NCBI GenBank assembly: GCA_964019165.1
Contig: OZ025283.1
Coordinates: 2,425,501-2,489,500 of the forward strand
Direction of reading: 5' to 3'
Length of the DNA stretch: 64,000 bases
DNA from: Mastigias papua
Taxonomy: Eukaryota; Cnidaria; Scyphozoa; Rhizostomeae; Mastigiidae
Each line of letters begins with the position of its first letter. The stretch's first letter is position 1. Below the pieces are notes generated by a model. It was given only the letters and a program-made list of their open reading frames with translations, had not been told where the DNA came from and made no database searches. Of this stretch, positions 34,196 to 45,354 are shown piece after piece. Position numbers and translations under genes: made by a program.

Positions 34196-34302
34196 TTTAC
34201 GCTAGTTTGAGATCATACTGTTATGGGCCTCGTTTTAAGATCCATTCCAGTCAGTCCATGATTTCTTGAGTCCATGAGTTCTTTCACGATGTTTTACTAT
34301 TA

Positions 34303-35102
34303 GAGAGTTTCTGGAACACTACGCAATGACCTACTACGCCTCAGGGGAGACTAGGTCCCAGCGCGTTTTCGGGGATTCCTCCGATTGCTGTGGTGTAGTA
34401 GATAGTTTCACTACTTGCGACTGTCCTATTTCACGTCGTAGTGATATACATGATTTCAAGGTACGTAATATACATTATTTCTTACCATACTGATTTCATT
34501 ATTCCATTCTGTCATCTATTCTACTAACAGGCTGAAACTAACTGCTGATATTTGTTGTCTTGTCTCAAAAGAACAACTTCAACAAGGAGAATAGAGATAG
34601 AAGATGGCCTTGACCAGCACCTCCGAAACAAGAGGTGGAGCCCACAAAAGATTACTGACGTTTGTATTTTAGTGACATTACCAGACAAAGTTAACATGTA
34701 CTTATTTGCATATTTTGGTTGAACCCAATCGACCTTGAGGAGTGATGAGAGTATCTACATTGGCTTCAGCATATGCGTATGAAGAGACAAAGTTTTGTTT
34801 CATTTATAGCCCATTTGGCCTAGTCATGTATTGAGGACTGTACTTTGTAAATGCCAGTTTAGCAAACCACAGAGTTGTATTTACTTTTATAAATTCTTCA
34901 TTACTGATTTGCCATCATGGTAAATCAAGGTAGGCATATTTTAACTCCATCCTCATGTTTATTTACGTTGGTGCCATTGCTGAGGTGTCTTCATGCTTTG
35001 GACAGTAGTTGTTGCTCCTGAGCTGCTACACCTTAGACCAAGTAGTACTCAGTCTCCTCCTGAGGCGTAGTAGCTCGCTACGTAGTGTTTCGGAAACTCT
35101 CC
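34303..35102. mobile_element. 0.8 kb inverted-repeat element (MITE-like)
   Basis: Left arm GAGAGTTTCTGGAACACTACG ... CTACTACGCCTCAG (34303-34370), right arm its complement (35050-35101), about 60 bp each with a handful of mismatches. No coding capacity. Target duplication unclear. Confidence 0.6.
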
Positions 35103-35612
35103 ATTCACAATGCCATTGTGGCTGGCGCCAAGACCTAAGCTACATCATCTGAGCTTGTGGTTAGTGGAGGGGTAAAATTTAGAATTCTGATGTTGCTCAC
35201 CGTGGCTCATGCCAAAACAAAGATATAAATGCAAACTTCTGATTGGTAGAGAGCGATTAGTTAAATTGAACATGTTGCTCACTGTGGCTCCCGGCATAAA
35301 AACCCATGATAAAATATGGACTACTGTTGCTCCCGCCATTTTGTAAAAATACAAAATCCTTGGAAAAGTACTGGTTGTCCTACCCAACAATACTGTATCT
35401 TATTGGCTCAAAGTTGTAGTGGATGTCCTAAGGCCATTGATCCATTCAGTAATGTAATCTTCCAACGATAAGCTTGGATATAAGGAACGGGAGAACTAAT
35501 GACTCCAAGACTATGATAGTTTTATTTTCATTCACATTTAGGTTCAGACAGCAGTTCCACTACATGTGGTGCTAAAAATCTGACTGTGGCTTAAGCGACA
35601 CTCGCTACACCT

Positions 35613-35626
35613 TGGATCTGCCCCTG
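35613..35626 (+). repeat. hAT-like terminus
   Basis: TGGATCTGCCCCTG, same as the right end at 22018-22031. Could be the right end of the element that encodes the hAT transposase at 30831-32190, whose left end was not found. Confidence 0.35.
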
Positions 35627-37250
35627 CACTCCTTCAACGTGCTCTGCAAGCCTCTGTATACAATTTACATGGTGGATCATTTTAATTCCCTTCTCCATGT
35701 GGGAAGTGTAAAGTGTCCTACAGTAGCATATATGTGGAGACAGGGATGTCTTCCTTGAACGTCTTTTCAAGCTATCCCAAGCTTCTTTTGGTGTTTCTGC
35801 TTACCTCACATATATTTGCATCTTGGGCATCACAGATAAACTCATCAATGTCAAGTTGAGGTTTTCACTGATCATGATTAGCACTGCCAGACATAGTTTT
35901 AGTTCTGTGTATAATATCCCAGAGATCACTTACCACTTAGGCTGATTTTCATCTTGAAGTTGCAATTAACACAAGTCTCTCCACGTAACTTTTCCACTTT
36001 CAAGCCAATGTCATCAGTGGGCATTGCCATTTTGCAACAGATTCCCAGCTAGAACTTTTCCACTTGCAACATTCTTGTTTGATCCTTAAGAGCAACTTTC
36101 GCAGAGTATTGTAAATATAGCTAGATATCAACAATGCCCTCTGGCCCATAGCCTATTAAAAGTTTAGTAGAAAATGAATGAGGCAACACAGCAGATCTAT
36201 ACTCACATAACATATCAATCATAGTGTAAAAAGTGCCTGTGAATCAGCATGCAGTAAAAAAACAAAGCAACTGGGAAAAGATTCACATGATATTACCCAA
36301 CAGGAAAACCCACTAGGGCAGTCACTTTGGTTGGGCATTTCATCAATTAATAGTCTATGTCTCAAAATTGCAGAAATTCTGTCTCACATTACCTCTTACC
36401 TATTACCCCTACTGCCTCCCTACTACCATGATTGTTGCATACTTCCATATGGAGTTGCATAAAGCCACCCCACTAAAACATATGCTCTGGTGCCCCTGTG
36501 ATAGTCTATGTTGCAGAAGTTTCTTTGTCCTGGCATCTATTACCGAGATTTCTTCAAATAGCTAGTGCCTAGTAGAGCTGTAATTTCTCAGTTTCATTAA
36601 ACGTCAGCCTTCTTTTCTACCAAAAGTTGTTCCATCATTTACTAAATTGTTGTCACTTTTGCCTTTCAGTTTTCCGTGAAGTGTCACCATTCTCTTATGG
36701 ATATGTCCAATACATTCCTCCTTTACTATTTTCTCTATACTATATATTCCCTTTACCTTTACTATCTTACAATCTTCTCATTCTTTGTTGTTTCAGAAGT
36801 CTTATGTCAAAATCCCCTACATACACTATGATTCATAGCTTTCTCGTCTTTACTGACCTCACAAAAATTTCCTTTGCTGAGAAAATGTCCATTGCAGATG
36901 AACCAGTGTGGTTAGCCTTGCACTCATGGTCGAAAGTGAGATTTGTCTCCTCATTGGGCAACTACAGCTTTATAACTGTGTAGTTTGTGGTTAAAAGATG
37001 CAAGTAACCACACTTTTAAGGGACCTAAAGCCGCATATGTTCCATTTCCCATCAAAGATTCAATTGGCATACTGTACACAATCTTCCCTTTGATCTTGGA
37101 TTCTAACTTCTCTAGCTGCATCCATCCATGCTTTTTCAGCTTCTTTGGCACTAGGCTTGAAACCTTCGCTAATAGATTACCATGTGTGTTTTGCTTCATA
37201 TTGTTAGGCAAGTAGTACACCATTATACACTATCAAACCTTCTCGCTATC
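35627..37250. other. No recognised gene apart from a possible exon
   Basis: Only the weak exon candidate 35934-36030 was noted. A 90-codon minus-strand frame at 36951-37223 has no family motif that I recognise. Confidence 0.35.
35934..36030 (-). CDS. Possible first exon, unknown small protein
   Basis: Minus strand ATG at 36030 opens MAMPTDDIGLKVEKLRGETC with a CVNC pair, ending at a consensus GTAAGT donor (35933-35928). A second block at about 35860-35800 reads DIDEFICDAQDANICE before a GTAAGC donor. I could not find an acceptor joining the two in phase, so this remains weak. Confidence 0.22.
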
Positions 37251-37259
37251 ACAACTAAA

Positions 37260-37593
37260 TTTCTCAACAATAGATTTTACTAAGGTAGAGGCTAGTTTTG
37301 ATTCTGTAAGCAAAGTAATATAATAATAGTATAATACTAATATAATAATACTAAAGTTGACTCTTTATAGCGCTAATAAAAAATAAAAAGCTTATCTATC
37401 TTTGGTGCTTTACAATATCTACTGTCCAATGCCCCAAGTATCTAAAAGTGCTATCAAATAGTCCTTGATGTCTCTGCCATAGTTTTCAAGGCTATGGTAC
37501 TTGTTTGGGTGTGGTCTTTGGGTGTGATCTTTTGGTGTGGTTTTAAATTTTGAAAGTTGAAGAAGGTCAGAAAATTTGCTGGATCCACCCCTG
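37260..37593 (+). repeat. hAT-like terminal repeat, second copy
   Basis: Resembles 21840-22031, including CTTGTTTGGGTGT..TCTTTGGGTGTG and the end TGGATCCACCCCTG. Supports a dispersed element family. Confidence 0.55.
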
Positions 37594-38051
37594 GCCCCTC
37601 ATAAGAGTAGATGTCTACCAATAGTGGTACTTGGGTGGGGGCTGGAAGGTGGGGACTCCAGGGAACAAGTCTACACTGTACAAATGGTCTTCCTATCTAG
37701 TACTAATTGACATCTTAAAACTATATCATCATGTGCAGAATGATGTATGGAAGTCATTAATGGTATTTATTACAAATGATATCAGGAAGTCGCAGAATCA
37801 CTGAATGAAATTATAAGTTCATTGATTACTGGCATCACACTATCAACCATCTGTAGTTTATACATATGGAAAAGTTTGTGATACTTTAGAAGTGAAGAAC
37901 AGTACAAGCCCTAGTTTTATTCAAAACTCTTGCCCAGGTGAAGAATATTTTCCAATACCAAAGGAAATGAAGCAACGAAGAAGGAAAGACAAGGAAAGAA
38001 AGCTTCATAGTTAGGCCAAGTTCTAAAGGAAGGTGAAGGATTTACTATATG

Positions 38052-38384
38052 GGCCGATTTATAGTTCATTTGATCATGCATGATACAACATTCCATTTCA
38101 CGTAACACATGTCAAAACAAACAGGGCACTTCGTAGTTGTGATCGTGTCTTAGCAGGAATCCCTATTTTGTGACATCTGTAAATCCATTTTGCATGATAC
38201 AAGTCTGAAAAGTTGAACGGAGTTCAACTCTGTTATTATTTGTATTATGCAAGTGGACAACGCAATATGGGGTCCATCTGAGTGACATTCTGCACTGCCT
38301 CATCATTATCAGTTTTGCGCGTTGAAATGGTGGTGATGATGATTGGTCGCATGATACAAGCATGATACCAACTATAAATCGGCC
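38052..38384. mobile_element. 333-bp MITE
   Basis: Ends GGCCGATTTATAGTT (38052) and its complement (38384), with a second inverted word GCATGATAC inside both ends. Non-coding. Target duplication not clear. Confidence 0.6.
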
Positions 38385-39278
38385 TTATCTTTGTAAAACC
38401 TTCCAACGTTCTCAACTATCGTAAGTAATAATCATTTACTTGGAACAAAATCCTCTATGCTTGTACCATCCATAAGAACAACAGCATTTCAAAATAATGT
38501 AATAGCAAGGAAGGTACTCTTCATAGCAAAAGTAAAAGTCTATGCGTCAATAAAGAACATCAGCTACACAACATAGTTTTATTTTAAGCAAACTATTGCC
38601 GATATTCTGGAAGCAAAGTGCAAGTGCAAAGCAGGACAAGGAGGTGTATGCAAGCATGTAGCTGCTCTCCTTTATTCATTGCTAGACTGCCTTCATTTAG
38701 GACTGGCAGAAATACCACCTGATATTACTTGCACTCATGTAGCACAGAAGTGGTAGGTTCCATCTTCAGCTAATCTTACTCATATACTGGATTTCAAGTT
38801 TACTGACATTACTTGTGAAAAGGCAGATGATGGCAAGAAGCAAAAGTGCCATATTCTACATGGGGAGCGTCCATTCTGTGCCTTACCTAGTTATGCTGAT
38901 CAGATCACACCATAGCACAGTTGAAGGCCTTGCATCGGATCTTAGGAAGGCTGGGAAGGCATCACGTCTTTGGCATCAAATGGCTATCCACGGTGCACAC
39001 TGTTTTTTGCATCATGCAATGACACTGTTAGACTGAATCAGGATGTTGAAGCAATAGGACATGACAGTAGGCACCCATTTATCAATCTCTTATGTATAAC
39101 AATGGAGAATGCTATTCACAATGTCATTCTTAGTAATACTACAGAAGAAAGTTCTGAAATAGTTGGAGTTTCAAAGGAAAAGGCAAGTGAAATCTGTATC
39201 AATACTTTGAAACAAGTAGATTGTACTTGTTGGTATCTGGAAAAGTCAAAAAGGATAACTGCATCCATGTTTGGTAAT

Positions 39279-39791
39279 TGTTGGGAAACTCCCTTGAGTG
39301 CGCGCAGTAATTTGCATGGTGATTGTAGCAAATACCATTGTTTGTAATGTTCATTCATTATATATTTTTTGGCATACAGCAAGCTCTCGTGAGTAAGGAA
39401 TTTTCCTTTCTGTATTGTAAAAGTACTCCATTGACGTATTAGCCTCACATGCATGTATATGAGTAAGCGGTTACGGAAACTGAGTAAGCAACCAACCCTT
39501 AACATGGCAAGGTGCTTAATATAAAAGTATTGTTAGTAGATTTAAGGGCACATATTTTGTTTCCTGTTATTTAGAATGTGATTGGTTGAAATTTACTATT
39601 GTGTGCATGTTATTATAACTAAACATATTTTGAAGTATGAATCAGTAGTTGTTGGGAGTTGTGTAAGAAAGATGTAATGTGGGATAAAATATGATGGAGT
39701 ACAAAAAATCAAACTGGAGTATTCTATTGTATATGTGTCTTCTTGTGTCATAAATGCCGAAAAGAATCAGAGTAGATTGAGATCTACAACA
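39279..39791 (+). repeat. BEL3 5' LTR
   Basis: TGTTGGGAAACTCCC ... ATCTACAACA. Identical length to the 3' LTR. Confidence 0.97.
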
Positions 39792-39793
39792 TT

Positions 39794-39811
39794 TGGTCCA
39801 CCGAGCCGGAT
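39794..39811 (+). other. BEL3 primer binding site
   Basis: TGGTCCACCGAGCCGGAT, the same 18 bases as in BEL2, two bases inside the LTR. Likely tRNA-Tyr type, not certain. Confidence 0.7.
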
Positions 39812-39909
39812 GCATTATGAGTCAAGAAACATAAGATGTCGAAGAGAACGAAGAATTCGATTTCTGGAAAAAGAAAAGAAGCGTCTTTCGAAGGAACACG
39901 ACGAAACTG

Positions 39910-42900
39910 GTGAATAAAATTGTTGAATTACAGGGAGGAGACGATGAACCGGACACCAGGAAATTGAAAAAGTTTTGCGTACAGTTGAAGAAACAACGGG
40001 ATGATCTGGAGGATTTGGACGACAAAATTTTGGAACATTTGTTGAAAAATGAAGATGAAGACGTGTGTGACAAAGATATGGATGATTCAAGTGACTACAG
40101 GGATAAGATTACAGATGCATTGATGTTTATGGAAGAAAAATTAGGAGAAAATAAAGAAACCGCGAGTGTAGCTTCGGGGAGTAAACATAGCATCGCCAGA
40201 AGTGTCTCGGAAGAAAGTCTTGTTTCGAATGAGTCACAAAAGTCAACGTCGAGTGAAAGGACGAAGAGACGAGTGAGGGTAAAACTGCCGAAATTGGAGA
40301 TCAAGAAGTTTTCCGGGAAAATTCAAGAATATCAAGACAGTTTTAGGAGTGCTATCCATGAAAATGACGAGCTGGCGGACGTGGATAAATTGAAGTACTT
40401 GAAGGGATATCTCGAGGAGCCGGCAAGATCAGTGATTGGCGGATCACCAATGACGGATTCCAACTACACAATCGCCGTGGAATTGTTGAAAAAGAGATAT
40501 GCGAAACCGAGTATGATTCAGCACGCCCATATTAATCAATTGATCAATTTGCAGCCTATTTTCAATGAGGACAACGTCACAAGGTTGCGAAGTTTCCGGG
40601 ATCAAATCGAGGCACATTATAGAGGGCTGGAAGCCATATCAGTGGACAAGCTCACATACTCCAAGATCGTAGTTCCTGTGTTGATGGAAAAGCTGCCAAA
40701 ACAAATCCGTATTGGTATGGTTAGATCTGCAGGAAAGAGTATGTTGGAGTGGTCAGTGGATGAAATGATATCTGCACTCGATTTGGAGTTGGAAGTTCAA
40801 GAATGCCACACATCGTTACTGAAAACTGGTATTGTTGGTGCTAGCAGTGAAGGAAGGCGGCCTAAAGAGGTTTCGAAGATGGGATCTAGTGCAAGTGCAC
40901 TGTTTACAACTGAGGATGGCTGGAAGAAGACAAATGAGAAGTTATGTGTTTTCTGCTGTGCAGAAAATCACGACTCAGGTGAATGTACCAAACATAAGGA
41001 CCCTGAAGAGAGAAAAAACATTCTCAGAAAGCATTTTAAATGTTTTATTTGTCTGAAGGGGGGTCACCGATCATTTGAATGTAGATCCAAGCTTAGATGC
41101 AATTTCTGTAAGGCGAAACATCATGCCGCAATTTGCAACAACAAGCCTAGGCCCAGCGGGGTAAGCGAGAATAAGGAAGCGCAGCAGCTAAATCCCAATG
41201 CGACAACCTGGGTGGGAAGTTTACATTCCGGGAATAGTGTGGCCTTACAAACAGCCTTGGCAAATGTGGATGACAAAAAAGAAATGAAGGTCAGAGTGCT
41301 TTTTGACTCGGGCAGCCATAGATCGTTCATTACTGCCAAGGCTGTAAAAGATTTAGGTTTGAGGCCAGTGAGGAAAGAAAATCTTGTCATAAAAGCATTT
41401 GGAAGTAGGGAAAATGAGCAAGTGAGAGATATCGTAGAATTTTCTCTTGTTTCTGTAAAGGGAGGAAAGAGGGTGAAAGTTTCTTGTGTTGTAGTAGATG
41501 ATATTGCTAGTATCAATAATGTTCATGTAGAAAAAGTAAAGAAACTTTACCCCCACTTGCAAGTAATCTGGTTTTCAGATGTTTCCAGGTATGATGACAT
41601 TCTTAGCATCCAGGTACTCATTGGTTCAGATTATCAACGGGAGTTTTTGGAGGGAGAAGAGAAACGAGGGGGGCCACATGAGCCTGTGGCCATCAAAACT
41701 TCTCTTGGATGGGTGCTATCTGGGCCTGTGAAAGGTAAGAAATTGAATTCCAGTATTTCTGTGAATTTTGTTTCATCCTTTGAGCCAAAAATGAGGAAAA
41801 TTGAAGAAGAAGTGAATAAGCTATGGGATCTTGACAGCTTAGGGATTAGAGCAGAAGATGAAGTCCACGAGAATCTTGTTGATAACATTGTGTTTACCGG
41901 GGAAAGATACTCAGTTTCATTGCCCTGGAAAGCAGGTTATGGTCCTTTGCCTTATAATTATCAAACATGTGTAGCAAGGTTGAAAAGTCAGGTGAAAAAA
42001 CTGAGGCAAGACCCTGAAATTTGTAAGAAATACGATGAAATTATTTCAGAACAGGTTGATACAGGTGTGGTTTCAAAAGTATCAGACATGGAAAAAGCTG
42101 AAAAGATTTCTTACCTACCACATTCAGCAGTTGTCAGAGAAGAAGCTGAGACAACAAAGGTAAGAATCGTTTATGATGCATCTTGTAAAGATAAAAATAC
42201 CGGGACATCATTAAATGATTGCTTGCATGTGGGTCCTTCCTTGACGCCCCTTATTTTTGACATCCTGTTGAGATTCCGAAATAATAAAATTGCACTCATA
42301 GGTGACATTGCTAAGGCATTTTTAAATGTGGAAGTTGATCCAGCTGATAGGGACTGCCTAAGATTTCTCTGGTTAAACGATATCACTGCTGAAGAACCAG
42401 AGATTATTGTTCTGAAATTCAATAGAGTTGTATTTGGTGTTAAGAGTTCTCCATTCTTACTAAATGCTGTATTGCGACATCACATACTTACCTTTCAGGA
42501 GATGGATGAAGATTTTGTAACTCAGTTGTCACATTCTTTTTATGTTGATGATCTTGTGACAGGTTCCAACAGTGCAGAAGAAGCATATAATCTTTATGTC
42601 AAAGCACGGGAGAGAATGTTGGAAGGAGGCTTACAGCTGAGAAAATGGAAGACAAATGATGAAAAACTTCGAGAAAAAATTCTTCAGAATGAAAAAAGTG
42701 TGTGTTGTGTTGACCCTGAGAAAGAGGAACAATCTTTTGCCAAGGAAACTATAGGGCCTATTCAGGAGACAGGAGGGAAAACGAAGGTACTTGGCATAGT
42801 ATGGGATAATGAGAAAGATGAGTTACAATTTGACCTGACCAAAATGATAGGAAATTTCCAGGGAAATAAACCAACAAAAAGAGGTATTCTCAGCACATTA

Positions 42901-45354
42901 GCCATGTTATTTGATCCATTGGGCTTGACAAGCCCCTTGGGGGTCACTGCAAAAATCTTATTTCAGGAATTGTGCCAAGAAAAGTTGGATTGGGACACTC
43001 CAATTCCAGATAGCAAAATTGCAAGATGGCAAGAATGGTTAGAGGAATTAAACCAGGTAAAGTACATAAAGGTCCCTCGGTGTGTTTATGACAAAGGTGA
43101 AGGTGAGATATTAGAATGCCAACTGCACGGGTTTGGAGATGCAAGCCAAAAGGCATATTGTGCAGTTGTGTACATTGTTTACAAAACCACCCAAGGTACT
43201 TACACTGAACTTTTATGTTCCAAGTCTAGAGCTGCTCCACTAAAGGGTCTTAGCATTCCACGCCTTGAATTGATGTCTGCAAGAATACTTGCAGTCTTGA
43301 TGAACAATGTCATTCAGGCTTTATCTTCACAGGTGACCATCAGCAAGGTTAAGTACTGGCTTGATAGCAAAACTGCACTCTACTGGATATACAACCAGGG
43401 TGAGTGGAAGCAGTGGGTGCAGTTTAGGGTTTCTGAAATATTGAAGCTATCAAAGAAAGCAGACTGGGGCCATGTAGGGGGTGTTAACAATCCTGCAGAT
43501 ATAGGTTCGAGAGGAGTAACTGCAACAGTTTTGAACAACAGTAGATTATGGTGGGAAGGTCCAGAATGGTTAATAAATGGTGAAAGTGAATGGCCTACCA
43601 GTTTAACACTTGAAGATTCAGCTGACATTAAAGATGAGAGAAAAAAGGCACTCATGTTGACAGTGGTAGCAGAGTGTTGTGAAAATGTCAGTAATGTTGT
43701 GGATATTGAAAGGTTTAACTCATTGGAAAGACTGCTGAGAGTAACAGCATGGTTGAGGAGATTTATAGATAATCGTAAGAAAAAGAGAGAGAAAAGAGAC
43801 TTGAAGAAAGGGAGTTTGGAGGTGCATGAAATTGAGAATGCAGAAAAGATGTGGATAAAGGATGCACAAAAAATGTTGAAAAAGAGTCCTGATTTTGAGA
43901 AAACAAGAGTTCAGTTAGGATTGGTAGAGAAGGGTGATATTTTAGTCTGCCAAGGAAGGTTAGGGAATTCAGACCTTGAGATGGAATCCAGGTTTCCAAT
44001 TATTCTACCCAAGGAGAACAGGTTTACTGAATTGGTTGTGTTACAATGTCACCAAAAGGTCCATCATTTGAAGGTTAGAGCCACATTGGCTGAATTGAGA
44101 TCTAAATTTTGGATTACTAGGGGGAGACAGTATGTTAAAAAGATTTTGAAACCATGTTTTGTTTGTAGGTTGTTGGAAGGAAGGTCTTATCATGCACCTG
44201 CTACAGCAAACTTGCCAAGCTTTCGTGTGACAGAAGCACCGCCCTTTAGCAGCACTGGTGTGGACTTTGCTGGTCCATTATTGGTTAAGGAGAAAAATGG
44301 TGAGATGGTTAAAACTTATATTGCTCTTTTTACGTGTTGTATCACTAGAGCTGTTCATCTTGAACTGGTGAGTGATTTGAGTACCTCAACATTTTTAAAT
44401 TGTTTACGAAGATCCTGCGCAAGGAGAGGTACACCCAGACACATTGTTTCAGACAATGCAAAAACTTTTAAGTCTGCAAATAAAGTTCTCTACAAGATAC
44501 TAAGCAAACATGAGGTTGGAGAATTTTTTACATCAAAACACATCATATGGAAGTTTAATCTAGACCGCACTCCGTGGTGGGGTGGGGTGTTCAAAAGGAT
44601 GGTCGGGACAGTAAAAAGGTGTTTATGGAAAGTTTTGGGCAATGCTAGACTTACCCAAGATGAAATGAGTACTGTGCTTGTGGAAATAGAAAACACAGTG
44701 AAGTCCAGGCCACTAACTTATTGTGATGAAGAATATGATTTACAGGTACTGACACCTCATTTGCTTGTTGGAAGAAGAATATCTGCATTATCTGACAATG
44801 TTGATATTGATTTAGATATTGATGAGGATGCAAATGATTATAATCTCTCAAAAAGGTTCTTGTACTTGACCAGAAAATTAGGCCACTTTTGGAAAAGGTG
44901 GCGTAATGAGTATCTTTTAGGTTTGCGTGAGACACACAAGATGCAGAAGAATAAGTCAAATGATATCTCAAAGGGAGACATTGTACTTGTGTATGAAGAT
45001 AACCAAAAGAGAAATGTTTGGAAAATGGCCATTGTGGAGGAGCTGATTAAAGGGAAAGATGGGGAAGTCAGAGGAGCAAAGGTTAGAAAAGCAGCAAAGG
45101 GTAAGCCTATAATTTTGAATAGACCTCTTCAAAAGTTATTTCCTTTAGAGATTGAGCGAAAAAATGCAAGCAAGGAACGATTGAATGGCGAAGAAGGTTT
45201 AAAAGAAACTGAGGAAGGAGTGAATGAGGAAGATAGGAACCCTGGGAGGGAAAGACCGCACAGGGCAGCAGCCAAGGATGCGCGCTGGAAGACGCAGCTT
45301 ATGCTTGACCTGCAAGCAGCTCAAGGAGGGGGGTGTGTTGGGAAACTCCCTTGA
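39910..45354 (+). CDS. BEL3 gag-pol polyprotein
   Basis: About 1815 codons without stop. Gag with charged coiled-coil N-terminus and LPKLEIKKFSGK; CCHC fingers CVFCCAENHDSGEC and CFICLKGGHRSFEC (about 40950-41090); protease VLFDSGSHRSFI; RT VRIVYDASC, LIGDIAKAFLNVEV, LRFLWLND and the YVDDLV box; RNase H LHGFGDASQKAYC, IPRLELMSARIL, WLDSKTALYW; H2C2 finger; integrase TGVDFAGPLLV and IVSDNAKTFKSANK. The third integrase catalytic position is Lys (44593-44595 AAA) where BEL2 has Glu. No ATG opens this frame: it can begin at GTG 39910 or upstream in the same open stretch after TAA 39832, while ATGs at 39820 and 39836 lie in other frames that stop early, suggesting an indel near the start. The stop falls inside the 3' LTR. 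Probably not autonomous. Confidence 0.9.
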   Translation: MNKIVELQGGDDEPDTRKLKKFCVQLKKQRDDLEDLDDKILEHLLKNEDEDVCDKDMDDSSDYRDKITDALMFMEEKLGENKETASVASGSKHSIARSVSEESLVSNESQKSTSSERTKRRVRVKLPKLEIKKFSGKIQEYQDSFRSAIHENDELADVDKLKYLKGYLEEPARSVIGGSPMTDSNYTIAVELLKKRYAKPSMIQHAHINQLINLQPIFNEDNVTRLRSFRDQIEAHYRGLEAISVDKLTYSKIVVPVLMEKLPKQIRIGMVRSAGKSMLEWSVDEMISALDLELEVQECHTSLLKTGIVGASSEGRRPKEVSKMGSSASALFTTEDGWKKTNEKLCVFCCAENHDSGECTKHKDPEERKNILRKHFKCFICLKGGHRSFECRSKLRCNFCKAKHHAAICNNKPRPSGVSENKEAQQLNPNATTWVGSLHSGNSVALQTALANVDDKKEMKVRVLFDSGSHRSFITAKAVKDLGLRPVRKENLVIKAFGSRENEQVRDIVEFSLVSVKGGKRVKVSCVVVDDIASINNVHVEKVKKLYPHLQVIWFSDVSRYDDILSIQVLIGSDYQREFLEGEEKRGGPHEPVAIKTSLGWVLSGPVKGKKLNSSISVNFVSSFEPKMRKIEEEVNKLWDLDSLGIRAEDEVHENLVDNIVFTGERYSVSLPWKAGYGPLPYNYQTCVARLKSQVKKLRQDPEICKKYDEIISEQVDTGVVSKVSDMEKAEKISYLPHSAVVREEAETTKVRIVYDASCKDKNTGTSLNDCLHVGPSLTPLIFDILLRFRNNKIALIGDIAKAFLNVEVDPADRDCLRFLWLNDITAEEPEIIVLKFNRVVFGVKSSPFLLNAVLRHHILTFQEMDEDFVTQLSHSFYVDDLVTGSNSAEEAYNLYVKARERMLEGGLQLRKWKTNDEKLREKILQNEKSVCCVDPEKEEQSFAKETIGPIQETGGKTKVLGIVWDNEKDELQFDLTKMIGNFQGNKPTKRGILSTLAMLFDPLGLTSPLGVTAKILFQELCQEKLDWDTPIPDSKIARWQEWLEELNQVKYIKVPRCVYDKGEGEILECQLHGFGDASQKAYCAVVYIVYKTTQGTYTELLCSKSRAAPLKGLSIPRLELMSARILAVLMNNVIQALSSQVTISKVKYWLDSKTALYWIYNQGEWKQWVQFRVSEILKLSKKADWGHVGGVNNPADIGSRGVTATVLNNSRLWWEGPEWLINGESEWPTSLTLEDSADIKDERKKALMLTVVAECCENVSNVVDIERFNSLERLLRVTAWLRRFIDNRKKKREKRDLKKGSLEVHEIENAEKMWIKDAQKMLKKSPDFEKTRVQLGLVEKGDILVCQGRLGNSDLEMESRFPIILPKENRFTELVVLQCHQKVHHLKVRATLAELRSKFWITRGRQYVKKILKPCFVCRLLEGRSYHAPATANLPSFRVTEAPPFSSTGVDFAGPLLVKEKNGEMVKTYIALFTCCITRAVHLELVSDLSTSTFLNCLRRSCARRGTPRHIVSDNAKTFKSANKVLYKILSKHEVGEFFTSKHIIWKFNLDRTPWWGGVFKRMVGTVKRCLWKVLGNARLTQDEMSTVLVEIENTVKSRPLTYCDEEYDLQVLTPHLLVGRRISALSDNVDIDLDIDEDANDYNLSKRFLYLTRKLGHFWKRWRNEYLLGLRETHKMQKNKSNDISKGDIVLVYEDNQKRNVWKMAIVEELIKGKDGEVRGAKVRKAAKGKPIILNRPLQKLFPLEIERKNASKERLNGEEGLKETEEGVNEEDRNPGRERPHRAAAKDARWKTQLMLDLQAAQGGGCVGKLP
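45323..45335 (+). other. BEL3 polypurine tract
   Basis: AAGGAGGGGGGTG directly before the 3' LTR; the gag-pol frame reads through it. Confidence 0.85.

Noticed and set aside
35189..35295. Direct repeat ATGTTGCTCACYGTGGCTC (35191 and 35273)
   Set aside because: Two short copies only; no element or array structure.
36951..37223. 90-codon minus-strand open frame (LVPKKLKKHGWMQLEKLESK)
   Set aside because: No recognised family and no splice sites; an opposite open frame exists over the same bases. Left as unknown.
41121..41516. Minus-strand frames inside BEL3 gag-pol
   Set aside because: Antisense shadows of a clear coding region, no motifs.
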